Under the pieces are notes generated by a model, which saw only the letters and a program-made list of their open reading frames with translations, made no database searches and had not been told where the DNA came from. Source: Actinomycetes bacterium (GTDB lineage: Bacteria > Actinomycetota > Actinomycetes > Actinomycetales > Cellulomonadaceae). Taken from it: a DNA stretch of 18,367 bases. This document shows positions 1 through 6,793 of the stretch, piece after piece; positions within the stretch are counted from its first letter, which is position 1, and every line of letters begins with the position of its first letter. The stretch lies in contig JAEZZV010000064.1 in assembly GCA_023418375.1 (NCBI GenBank), forward strand, positions 1-18,367, read 5' to 3'. Position numbers and translations under genes: made by a program.

Positions 1-46
1 GCGGCGTAGTGCGCGGGGCGGCGGGCGACGCGTGCAGGGCGCTCAT
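1..46 (-). CDS. Start of a probable FtsL-like division protein (partial)
   Basis: On the minus strand an ATG at 46 overlaps the TGA stop of rsmH as ATGA, and the frame stays open to the window edge, reading MSALHASPAAPRTTP. Only 15 codons are visible, so the product cannot be identified from its own sequence. The gene directly after rsmH in actinobacterial dcw clusters is normally a short, poorly conserved single-pass membrane protein of the FtsL/septum-formation type, with an Ala/Pro-rich cytoplasmic start like this one. The 4-base overlap implies translational coupling to rsmH. The call rests on position, not homology. Confidence 0.55.
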   Translation of the reverse strand, partial: MSALHASPAAPRTTP

Positions 47-1050
47 GCGGCCCACCCGGCCGTGACCGTGCGCAGGTGGTCCGGCGTCGCGCGCAGCCGC
101 TCGGCCGCGCGCAGCCGCACCGACGCCGACCGCGGGTTCGCCTCACGCTCGGTTGCGGGAGCGAGCTCGGCGCCGCGCGTCAGCAGGCGCAGGTAGGCAC
201 GGTGCGTCTCCGGCTCGACCGGCAGGCCGCGCGGGGCGCTCGACGTGGCGCCCCGGGCCAGCGCCTGCTTGACCAGGCGGTCCTCGAGCGAGTGGTAGGA
301 GAGCACGAGGACCCGCCCCTCGACGGCGACGCACTCGAGCGCCGCGGGCAGCGCCCGCTCGAGCACGCCGAGCTCGTCGTTGACCTCGATGCGCACCGCC
401 TGGAACGTGCGCTTGGCGGGGTTGCCCCCCGTCGTCCGTGCGGCAGCGGGGATCGCGGACCTGACGATCGACACCAGCTCGCTCGTCCGCGTCAGGGGCG
501 CCGCAGCGCGCGCCGCCACGACCGCTCGGGCGATGCGCGGCGCGAACCGCTCCTCGCCGTACGTCCGCAGGATGCGGACGAGGTCACGCTCGTCGTAGGT
601 GTTCAGCACCTGCGCGGCCGTCAGTGGGGCGCCGGCGTCCATGCGCATGTCCAGCGGCGCGTCATGCGCGTACGAGAAGCCCCGGTCGGCCTCGTCCAGC
701 TGCATCGACGAGACGCCGAGGTCTGCCAGCACGCCCTGCACAGGTGCCCCGACGACGCGCTCGACGACGGCCAGGACGTCGTCGTACACGGCCTGGACGG
801 GGGTGAACCGCTCACCGAAGGGCGCGAGGCGGGCCGAGGCGAGCGCGAGCGCCTGCGCGTCCCGGTCCAGGCCCACGACCCGCAGGTCCGGGAACTGCCG
901 CAGGAAGGCCTCGGCGTGGCCGCCGAGGCCGAGGGTCATGTCGACGAGCACGGCGCCCGGCGCCGCGACGGCGGGGGCGAGGAGCTCGAGGCAGCGGTCG
1001 AGGAGCACCGGCACGTGCCGGACGATGTGCTCGGCGGGCGTCTCGGCCAT
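43..1050 (-). CDS. rsmH: 16S rRNA (cytosine1402-N4)-methyltransferase RsmH (MraW)
   Basis: This 335-residue protein should methylate N4 of C1402 in 16S rRNA, in the P-site of the small ribosomal subunit, using SAM. The N-terminus HVPVLLDRCLELL is typical of the family. The SAM-binding loop DMTLGLGGHAEAFL is at about 37-50, the acidic GLDRD at 61-65, and the family motif LADLGVSSMQLDEADRGFSY at about 108-127. Further on, NPAKRTFQAVRIEVNDEL and the late LSYHSLEDRLVK are also RsmH signatures. I start it at the ATG at 1050 because AGGAGGTGAG lies directly in front and the family homology begins right after. The frame is open for 73 more codons up to an ATG at 1269, but that stretch is low in complexity and coincides with a structured leader. 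It sits between mraZ and a probable ftsL. Confidence 0.96.
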   Translation of the reverse strand: MAETPAEHIVRHVPVLLDRCLELLAPAVAAPGAVLVDMTLGLGGHAEAFLRQFPDLRVVGLDRDAQALALASARLAPFGERFTPVQAVYDDVLAVVERVVGAPVQGVLADLGVSSMQLDEADRGFSYAHDAPLDMRMDAGAPLTAAQVLNTYDERDLVRILRTYGEERFAPRIARAVVAARAAAPLTRTSELVSIVRSAIPAAARTTGGNPAKRTFQAVRIEVNDELGVLERALPAALECVAVEGRVLVLSYHSLEDRLVKQALARGATSSAPRGLPVEPETHRAYLRLLTRGAELAPATEREANPRSASVRLRAAERLRATPDHLRTVTAGWAA

Positions 1051-1060
1051 CTCACCTCCT
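1051..1060 (-). promoter_or_regulatory. Strong ribosome binding site of rsmH
   Basis: Read on the minus strand this is AGGAGGTGAG immediately before ATG, a full match to the anti-Shine-Dalgarno sequence with a 4-nt spacer. It fixes the rsmH start at 1050 against the longer in-frame ATG at 1269. Confidence 0.8.
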
Positions 1061-1097
1061 GCTCTCGTGTCCGGTGCTGCTCGCTGCTCGACGTCGT

Positions 1098-1225
1098 CCC
1101 GGCCTGCCGGGCTCGTACCGGCGGTGACACTGGTGGTCGGGGGCCCTCCAACCGCCCGACCAGGTCTCCCTCCGCAGCTCGTTCTGGCACCGGGGAAGTG
1201 CGCCAGACCGGGCGGGGAGAGACCT
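1098..1225 (-). ncRNA. Candidate structured leader RNA upstream of rsmH (mraW-motif-like)
   Basis: The 219-nt gap between mraZ and rsmH is co-directional with both and contains nested complementarity. An outer stem pairs 1162-1170 with 1216-1225 (nine pairs, one bulged base at 1218). It encloses a 23-nt hairpin at 1184-1206 (seven pairs, one of them G-U). A second hairpin follows with arms 1135-1141 and 1155-1161 (GGTCGGG/CCCGACC), then a small one at 1098-1111 (CCCGG/CCGGG), and then the Shine-Dalgarno. Established knowledge: a conserved RNA called the mraW motif has been described in the 5' leaders of actinobacterial mraW (rsmH) operons. Position and fold fit, but I cannot align to the published consensus from memory. 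The role would be cis-regulation of the downstream cell wall and division genes. Confidence 0.5.
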
Positions 1226-1269
1226 CGTCGTACGGGCGTCGCCCACCTCGACCAGGTGCCCCACGTCAT

Positions 1270-1740
1270 CTAGAAGGCACCGGGGAACACCTCCTCGGCC
1301 GTGTCGGAGTAGTGCTCGACCTGCTCGGCCAGGTACGTCTCCCAGGCCGCCGCGTCCCAGATCTCCACACGCGTGCCGGCGCCGATGACCGCGACGTCGC
1401 GGTCCAGCCCGGCGTAGGCGCGCAGGGCCGGCGGGATGGACAGCCGGCCCTGCTTGTCGGGGATCTCGTCGTGCGCGCCCGACAGGAACACCCGCAGGTA
1501 GTCGCGGGCCTGCTTGCTCGTGACCGGGGCGGTACGGATCTGCTCGTGCATCCGCTGGAACTCCCCCATCGGGAAGACGAAGAGGCACCGCTCCTGACCC
1601 CGGGTGACCACGAGCCCGGAGGCGAGCTGGGCGCGGAACTTCGCCGGGAGGATCAGCCGTCCCTTGTCGTCCAGGCGCGGTGTGTACGTGCCCAGGAAGG
1701 GCGCGTAGGAGCCGAAGGCGCCGGCCGAATCGTCGCTCAT
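1270..1740 (-). CDS. mraZ: Transcriptional regulator MraZ
   Basis: The 156-residue protein is a DNA-binding repressor of the dcw cluster with two AbrB-like SpoVT/MraZ halves that assemble into a ring. Both DxxxR motifs are present: LDDKGRLILP (residues 23-32, D24/R28) and PDKQGRLSIP (94-103, D95/R99). The usual family start FLGTYTPRLDDKGR lies at 15-28 and no start codon precedes it directly, so translation must begin at the ATG at 1740, giving a 14-residue extension (MSDDSAGAFGSYAP). A purine-rich GGAGGGAAGGGGG run lies upstream as a loose Shine-Dalgarno. The stop is TAG at 1270-1272. Its own promoter carries five spaced boxes of the kind MraZ binds, which suggests autorepression. rsmH follows after 219 nt. 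Confidence 0.96.
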   Translation of the reverse strand: MSDDSAGAFGSYAPFLGTYTPRLDDKGRLILPAKFRAQLASGLVVTRGQERCLFVFPMGEFQRMHEQIRTAPVTSKQARDYLRVFLSGAHDEIPDKQGRLSIPPALRAYAGLDRDVAVIGAGTRVEIWDAAAWETYLAEQVEHYSDTAEEVFPGAF

Positions 1741-1778
1741 CGGTCGCCCCCTTCCCTCCGTCACCCGGTGACGGGGAG

Positions 1779-1824
1779 GCCCACCCTCCCCCAGGTGGCT
1801 CCACAGTACTCCACTTCCCTCCAC
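1779..1824 (-). promoter_or_regulatory. MraZ operator: five direct boxes at exact 10-bp pitch
   Basis: Read on the minus strand, hexamers begin every 10 bp: GTGGAG (1819-1824), GTGGAG (1809-1814), GTGGAG (1799-1804), CTGGGG (1789-1794) and GTGGGC (1779-1784). Established knowledge: E. coli MraZ binds TGGGN direct repeats with a 10-bp pitch upstream of its own gene. The same geometry with a TGG(A/G)G core here, directly in front of mraZ, makes this the probable autoregulatory operator. The boxes run from the promoter spacer through the start region, so occupancy should block transcription. Confidence 0.75.
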
Positions 1825-1830
1825 GAACAA
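1803..1830 (-). promoter_or_regulatory. mraZ promoter embedded in the MraZ boxes
   Basis: On the minus strand TTGTTC (1825-1830) and TACTGT (1803-1808) are separated by 16 bp, matching actinobacterial primary sigma factor elements. The spacer is exactly the first two GTGGAG boxes and the third overlaps the -10 element. Transcription would start near 1796, leaving a leader of about 55 nt before the mraZ ATG. Confidence 0.55.
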
Positions 1831-2040
1831 GGGCACCTCACTCCGCCGAGCGGGTGATGCCCGATGTCGCCGCAGGTCAGGCCCGTGGAGGAAGGTGGAG
1901 GGCTTTCGGCGCCACGCCGTCGGACGGCCCGCGTGTCGCCGGGGCGTCTGACGGCGTCACCGCCCGGGCCCAGCACGACGCCGCACGGGCGGACCGCAGG
2001 AACGCGAGCGAGTCGTCCACGGGCCGGCCACGGTGGAGGG

Positions 2041-2101
2041 AAGTGGTGGGGCGACGTGGCGGGGCCGAACTGGCGGAGCCGAAGTGGTGGGGCGCCGTGG
2101 C
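2041..2101 (+). repeat. Short imperfect direct repeat, two 20-bp copies 41 bp apart
   Basis: The 20 bases at 2041-2060 recur at 2082-2101 with one mismatch (A at 2054 against C at 2095). Each copy begins AAGTGGTGGGG and contains two GTGG cores 13 bp apart. The 41-bp offset is close to four helical turns, which would place both copies on the same face of the DNA. Confidence 0.6.
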
Positions 2102-2175
2102 CGGAGGTGGCCCGTCCCGGCAGGTCCGGGCGGGCGCGCCCGCCGGACCGCGCCCGCCGGGCGGCACCGCGTGAT

Positions 2176-2204
2176 TAGGCTCTAGCCACTCACGTCGAAG
2201 GGGT
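2176..2204 (+). promoter_or_regulatory. Probable moxR -10 element and ribosome binding site
   Basis: TAGGCT at 2176-2181 fits the TANNNT -10 consensus, and AAGGGG lies about 5 nt before the moxR ATG at 2210. I see no good -35 hexamer at the usual distance. The GTGG repeats end about 65 bp upstream, where a regulator could act. Confidence 0.35.
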
Positions 2205-2209
2205 CCCCC

Positions 2210-3217
2210 ATGGTCCACGCACTGCCCACTCCCGCGGAGCTCGACACCTTCGCCGAGACGGCCGACCGGGTACGCGGTGCGATGGAGTCGGTGATCTCCG
2301 GGCGCCCCGACCTCGTCCGCCTCACGGTCGCCGTGTTCCTCGCCGAGGGGCACCTGCTCCTGGAGGACGTACCGGGCGTCGGCAAGACCACGCTCGCCAA
2401 GTCGCTCGCCCGGGCGATCGACTGCTCGGTCGGCCGCATCCAGTTCACCCCCGACCTCCTGCCGAGCGACCTCACCGGCGTGACCATCTACCGCCAGGCG
2501 CAGCACGAGTTCGAGTTCCGACCCGGGCCCGTCTTCGCCAACATCGTCATCGCCGACGAGATCAACCGCGCCTCGCCGAAGACCCAGTCGGCGCTCCTGG
2601 AGTGCATGCAGGAGGCGCAGACCACCATCGACGGGACGACGCACCAGCTCCCCCGGCCCTTCCTCGTCGTCGCCACGCAGAACCCCATCGAGATGGAGGG
2701 CACCTACGCCCTCCCCGAGGCGCAGCGCGACCGCTTCATGGCCCGTCTGTCCGTCGGCTACCCGGGCCGCAGCGCCGAGGTCGAGATGCTCGAGCGGCAG
2801 GAGACGGCGGACCCCCTCGCGACCGTGAGGCCCGTCGCCGACGTCGAGACGGTCGCGTCGATGATCACCACGGCCCGGCGCCTGTACGCCGCGCAGGGCA
2901 TCAAGCAGTACGTCGTCGACCTCGCCGACGCGACCCGGACGGACCCGATGCTCCGGCTGGGGGCGTCACCGCGCGCCGCCATCCAGCTGCTGCGCTGCGC
3001 CAAGGCGCTGGCGGCGATGTCGGGGCGCGACCACGTGCTCCCCGACGACATCCAGGACCTCGCCGTCCCGGTGCTCGCGCACCGCCTCCTGCCGAGCACC
3101 GACGCGCGGCTCGCCGGCCACACCGTCACGGAGTCGATCACCGCCATCGTCGCGCGCACGCGACTGCCGATCTCGGGCCGCGCCGCCGCACCCGACCGCC
3201 GGGCGACCGCGGGCTGA
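2210..3217 (+). CDS. MoxR family AAA+ ATPase
   Basis: A 335-residue cytoplasmic ATPase of the MoxR class, which act as chaperone-like motors for maturation of partner proteins and are nearly always encoded beside DUF58 proteins. Visible motifs are Walker A PGVGKT (55-60), Walker B IVIADEI (112-118), sensor 1 ATQNP (155-159), the arginine-finger region EAQRDRF (170-176) and sensor 2 GASPRA (251-256). The C-terminal lid follows. The length is normal for the family. The stop codon shares one base with the ATG of the DUF58 gene (TGATG), so the two are translationally coupled. The substrate is unknown. Possible MraZ-type sites upstream and the divergent position to mraZ hint at a link to envelope growth, which is inference. 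Confidence 0.95.
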   Translation: MVHALPTPAELDTFAETADRVRGAMESVISGRPDLVRLTVAVFLAEGHLLLEDVPGVGKTTLAKSLARAIDCSVGRIQFTPDLLPSDLTGVTIYRQAQHEFEFRPGPVFANIVIADEINRASPKTQSALLECMQEAQTTIDGTTHQLPRPFLVVATQNPIEMEGTYALPEAQRDRFMARLSVGYPGRSAEVEMLERQETADPLATVRPVADVETVASMITTARRLYAAQGIKQYVVDLADATRTDPMLRLGASPRAAIQLLRCAKALAAMSGRDHVLPDDIQDLAVPVLAHRLLPSTDARLAGHTVTESITAIVARTRLPISGRAAAPDRRATAG

Positions 3218-4485
3218 TGGGGTCGGCCCGGCGCGTCCAGGTCACCGCCCGGGGATTCTCCCTCGGTGCGGTCGGGCTGGGCGTGAGCGTCGCGGGCGTC
3301 ATGCTCGGCGTCGACGTGCTCGCCCAGGCGGGCTTCCTCCTTCTCGGGGTCCTCGCCTACGGGCTCGTGGTGCTCGGCGTCGCGGCCCGCACGGCCGACC
3401 GCGGCGGGCTCGCGCTCGCGCGCCGCGTCGTGCCGCACCCGGTGACGGTGGGTGACCAGGCCGCCGTCGAGGTCGACCTCACCAGCGCCGGGGGCGTGCA
3501 CCGCCTCGACCGGCTCGAGATCGCCGAGCAGGCCGCGCGCGAGCTGTCCGGCGGCAGCGGCCTGCGCGCGCGCGTCCACCGCAGCCGCGGGCGGTTGCAG
3601 CTCACCTACGCGATCACGCCGTCGCACCGCGGGCGCTGGTCGGTGGGCCCGCTCCAGGTCCAGCGTCAGGACCTGTTCGGCGTCGCACGCTGGTCAGGCC
3701 CGCTCGGGGCGGCCATGAAGGTGGCCGTGCGGCCGCGCGTCGTCCACCTGGACATGGACACGCGGTCCGCGTCGACCGACGTCGACCGGGCCGCGGTCGG
3801 CACCCGGATGCCCGCCGCCGACGACGCCTCGCTGCGGGACTACCGCACCGGCGACGACCTGCGCCGCGTGCACTGGCCCACGAGCGCGCGCCGGGCGGAG
3901 CTCATGGTCCGCCAGGACGAGCGCGCCGCGCGCCGGCCCGTGAGCGTCCTGCTCGACCTGCCCGACGACGACCCCACCGCCGAGTGGTCCATCTCCGCCG
4001 CGGCCTCGGTCGCCCTCGCGCTCATGCGGTCGGGGCACCGCGTCCGCCTGCTGGGCGGCGGCGTCGTCGACACGATCGCCGAGCACCACCGGCCCGACGT
4101 CGACGGCATGGCCAGCGACGCGCTCCTCGACCAGACCGTCGACCTGGTGCTGCCGCCCAACCGGATGACCCGGGACGCATGGCTGCGCACGGCCGTCGAC
4201 ACCCTCAGCCAGCAGGGCGGCGGCGCCGAGCTCGTCGTCGCCGTCGTCGGTGGCCTCGACCCGGACGCTCTCGCCTCGCTGGCCCGGGTCGGCGACGCGC
4301 ACCAGGGCTGGGCGATGGTCCGGCTCGGACGCGTCGGTCACGCCGCGGACGACGACGACACGCACACGCTCAGCGCGCTCCGCCACGCCGGCTGGCGTGC
4401 CGTCGGCGTCCAGCCCGGCGAGGACCTCGCCGGCGCCTGGGAACGCCTGCTCGGCGCCGACGCGCAGGTGGGGAGCGGACGATGA
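3217..4485 (+). CDS. DUF58 domain-containing membrane protein
   Basis: A 422-residue protein with two closely spaced N-terminal hydrophobic segments (about 14-35 and 37-57) followed by a soluble domain. The DUF58 signature LRDYRTGDDLRRVHWPTSAR lies at about 206-225, followed by RAELMVRQDE. The region after it resembles the von Willebrand A-like fold usual in this family. DUF58 proteins are probable partners of MoxR ATPases; their biochemical role is not settled. The start is the ATG that shares one base with the moxR stop. The stop overlaps the start of the transglutaminase gene as ATGA. The frame is also open upstream inside moxR, but that part is an antisense-like artefact of base composition. 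Confidence 0.93.
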   Translation: MGSARRVQVTARGFSLGAVGLGVSVAGVMLGVDVLAQAGFLLLGVLAYGLVVLGVAARTADRGGLALARRVVPHPVTVGDQAAVEVDLTSAGGVHRLDRLEIAEQAARELSGGSGLRARVHRSRGRLQLTYAITPSHRGRWSVGPLQVQRQDLFGVARWSGPLGAAMKVAVRPRVVHLDMDTRSASTDVDRAAVGTRMPAADDASLRDYRTGDDLRRVHWPTSARRAELMVRQDERAARRPVSVLLDLPDDDPTAEWSISAAASVALALMRSGHRVRLLGGGVVDTIAEHHRPDVDGMASDALLDQTVDLVLPPNRMTRDAWLRTAVDTLSQQGGGAELVVAVVGGLDPDALASLARVGDAHQGWAMVRLGRVGHAADDDDTHTLSALRHAGWRAVGVQPGEDLAGAWERLLGADAQVGSGR

Positions 4486-6701
4486 GCCAGGCCAGCAGGA
4501 TCGGCGGCGCCCGGCTGTGGCTGTGCACGCTCGTCCTCGTCGTCGCCGTGGTCGCGGCGTTCCGCTCCATGACGCTCGTCGTCCAGCCGGGCCCGTGGGT
4601 CGCCACCGGCACCGTCGGGCTCGCTCTGCTCGCGACGCTGCTCGTGCTGCTGCGCACGGTCCTGCGGTCGCCGCTCGCGCCGACCGCCTGGGGCCTGCTC
4701 GCCTCCGTCATCGGCGTTGCCGGCCAGTACGGCGGCCTGACCAGCGGCTTCTCGATGCCGCGGCCCACCACCGAGACCCTCGAGCGCCTACGCCTGCTCG
4801 TCGAGCAGGGCGAGCAGACGATCGTGGAGGGCCGCGTCCCGGTGCAGCCGACGCGTGGGCTCGAGATGCTCCTCGTCATCGGCGTGCTCGCGACGTACCT
4901 CGGGGCAGAGCTCGTCGCCGTCGGGCTGGGCCGGGGCGGGCTCGCTGGGCTGCCGATCCTGGCGCTGTGGTCGCCCGCCGTGAGCTACGAGACGGACATC
5001 GGCACGCCGCTGCTCCTCGTCGGCGGCACCACCTACGTGCTCCTGCTGGCGCTCACGCGCCGACGACCTCGCCGGCACGACCTGGGCTGGCGCCGCGAGT
5101 CGGCGGCCGCGCTCGCCGCCGCCGCCGGTGTCACGGCAGGAGCGCTGGTCGTCGGCACGATGGCGTCCGCCCTGCCGTTCGCGGGGAGCCTCGAGGTGCC
5201 CTCATCCTGGGGCGAGCAGAACATCGACAGCCCGCTGCGGCTCGCCACCGACCTCGACATGCGGGCCGACCTCGACGGCCGGTCGAACCGCCCGCTCCTG
5301 GAGTACAGCGGCAGCGCCCGCACCGTCGACGCCCTGCGCACGTACACCATGGCCGTGTTCGACGGCGTCGAGTGGCAGCGGGGTGCGCGGTCGAGCGGGC
5401 TCACCCCGGCCAACGGCCTCCTGTGGCCGGACAACGCTCAGCAGGCCGAGGAACCGGCGGTCGTCGACGTCCGCGTGCTCGCGCTCGAGGGCGACCGCCT
5501 CCCGCTGCCGTCCGAGCCCCGCGAGATCTCGGCGGACGGCGTGTGGCTCTACGACGCGGCGCGGGACGAGGTCGTGGGGTCCAACACGTCGGTGCGCGGC
5601 CTGGACTACCAGCTCGAGGTGAGTCCCCGCGAGCTGTCCGCCGACGCCCTGCGCGGCGACGCGGCCGGCGCGCCTCCCGGCGGCGCCGGTGAGTACCTCG
5701 AGGTGCCGCAGACCCAGCACGTCGCCGACATCCGCGCCCTGGCCCAGGAGATCGTCGCGGGCGCGTCGACCACCTACGACCAGGCGATCGCCCTCCAGTC
5801 GTACCTGCGCAGCAGCCAGAACTTCGCCTACGACACCGAGCTCGCGGCCCCGCAGACCGAGGACGCGGTGTGGGACTTCCTGACCTCGGGTCGCGGCTAC
5901 TGCGTCCAGTTCGCGACGGCCATGACGCTGATGGCCCGCATGACGGGCATCCCGGCGCGGATGGCGATCGGGTTCCTGCCGGGGACCCCCGACGAGGAGC
6001 GGCCCAGCACCTACGTCGTCTCGGCGCGGCAGGCCCACGCGTGGCCCGAGCTGTACTTCGCCGGCGCCGGCTGGGTGCGCTTCGAGCCGACCCCCGCCCA
6101 GCAGACGGGCGCGCCGCCGCTGTACGCCGACCCGCTGGCCCCCAACCCCCAGACCAACCCGAACATCCCCACCGGCACGGCCGCGCCGAGCACCGCACCG
6201 AGCACCGAACCGGGCACGCAGGGGAACGACCGCGGAGGCTACGTCGGCATCGGGCAGGCCGAGATCCCGGTCGCCGTGGTCGCAGGAGTCGTGGCGACCC
6301 TGGCGCTGCTGGGCGCGGCCCTCGGGCTGATGCTCTGGCGGCGTCGGCACCGTCGCCGGCAGGTCCCGCACGGCCCGGAGGAGTGGTGGGCACGACTGCG
6401 GGAGGACCTCGCCGAGCACGGCGTGCGCTGGACCGACGCGACGACGCCGCGCCAGGTGGCACACCTGGTCCGCAGCGCGCGCACCCGGCTCGAGCTCGGC
6501 GACGGGTACCTGCGCGATGCGACCGTGGACGCCCGGGTCCTGCTCGAGGCGGATGTGGCGCTGGAGCGGCTCGTGGCGGCCGTGGAGGCGGAGCGCTACT
6601 CGCCCCGGCCTGCCGCCGCGACGGCCGACGACCTCGCAACGTGGGTCGCCGCGGTGGAGCGGCCGCTGGCCGCCGTCGGCGCGGCCGTCGACGAGGAGTA
6701 G
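4482..6701 (+). CDS. TgpA-like membrane transglutaminase-domain protein
   Basis: The 739-residue protein has about six to seven N-terminal membrane segments within residues 10-230 (DUF3488-like). An external region follows, with a transglutaminase core, one membrane segment at about 594-618, and a C-terminal cytoplasmic tail resembling DUF4129. The core carries Cys474 in GRGYCVQFATAM, His519 in ARQAHAWPELYF and, at the third catalytic position, Glu535 in WVRFEPTP, where Asp is the textbook residue. A Pro/Thr/Ser-rich linker (about 560-590) joins the core to the last membrane segment. Family members are thought to act on cell surface proteins as protease or crosslinking enzymes; the substrate is unknown. 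It is the last gene of the MoxR-DUF58-transglutaminase operon and overlaps the DUF58 gene by 4 bases. Confidence 0.92.
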   Translation: MSQASRIGGARLWLCTLVLVVAVVAAFRSMTLVVQPGPWVATGTVGLALLATLLVLLRTVLRSPLAPTAWGLLASVIGVAGQYGGLTSGFSMPRPTTETLERLRLLVEQGEQTIVEGRVPVQPTRGLEMLLVIGVLATYLGAELVAVGLGRGGLAGLPILALWSPAVSYETDIGTPLLLVGGTTYVLLLALTRRRPRRHDLGWRRESAAALAAAAGVTAGALVVGTMASALPFAGSLEVPSSWGEQNIDSPLRLATDLDMRADLDGRSNRPLLEYSGSARTVDALRTYTMAVFDGVEWQRGARSSGLTPANGLLWPDNAQQAEEPAVVDVRVLALEGDRLPLPSEPREISADGVWLYDAARDEVVGSNTSVRGLDYQLEVSPRELSADALRGDAAGAPPGGAGEYLEVPQTQHVADIRALAQEIVAGASTTYDQAIALQSYLRSSQNFAYDTELAAPQTEDAVWDFLTSGRGYCVQFATAMTLMARMTGIPARMAIGFLPGTPDEERPSTYVVSARQAHAWPELYFAGAGWVRFEPTPAQQTGAPPLYADPLAPNPQTNPNIPTGTAAPSTAPSTEPGTQGNDRGGYVGIGQAEIPVAVVAGVVATLALLGAALGLMLWRRRHRRRQVPHGPEEWWARLREDLAEHGVRWTDATTPRQVAHLVRSARTRLELGDGYLRDATVDARVLLEADVALERLVAAVEAERYSPRPAAATADDLATWVAAVERPLAAVGAAVDEE

Positions 6702-6793
6702 GGAGTCGGCCGCAGGTCGCGGGAGGCCAGGCGTCGACCGGCCGGTCAGTCGCGGACGGACGGACCGGTCAGCGTCAGGCGAGGGCGGGACGG
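6702..6793. terminator. Convergent spacer with GC palindromes, possible bidirectional terminator
   Basis: This 92-bp spacer separates the transglutaminase gene from the convergent DUF3040 gene. It contains a perfect 12-bp palindrome GACCGGCCGGTC (6736-6747) and an 8-bp one, GACCGGTC (6763-6770). The heptamer CGGTCAG follows or overlaps each and recurs at 6791. No T-run follows, so termination is plausible but weakly supported. Confidence 0.3.

Larger units (their letters stand above)
1857..2209. other. mraZ-moxR divergent intergenic region with GTGG direct repeats
   Basis: I see no convincing gene here; the open frames lack family signatures and a good start. On the plus strand GTGGAG occurs at 1885 and 1895, 10 bp apart. 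GTGGAGGGAAGTGGTG at 2033-2048 matches the mraZ-promoter pair at 15 of 16 positions. GTGG also recurs at 2046 and 2056, and at 2087, 2097 and 2107, each 10 bp apart. These are candidate MraZ sites pointing toward moxR. Background GTGG is frequent in such GC-rich DNA, so the weaker ones may be chance. Confidence 0.5.

Noticed and set aside
1186..1287. 12-bp direct repeat GGCACCGGGGAA at 1186 and 1276
   Set aside because: One copy encodes the MraZ C-terminus and the other forms part of the leader hairpin; with only two copies in GC-rich DNA, chance is adequate.
76..1857. Long open frame on the plus strand across rsmH and mraZ
   Set aside because: It is antisense to two clearly recognised genes, is rich in Arg/Gly/His in the manner of high-GC shadow frames, and has no family signature.
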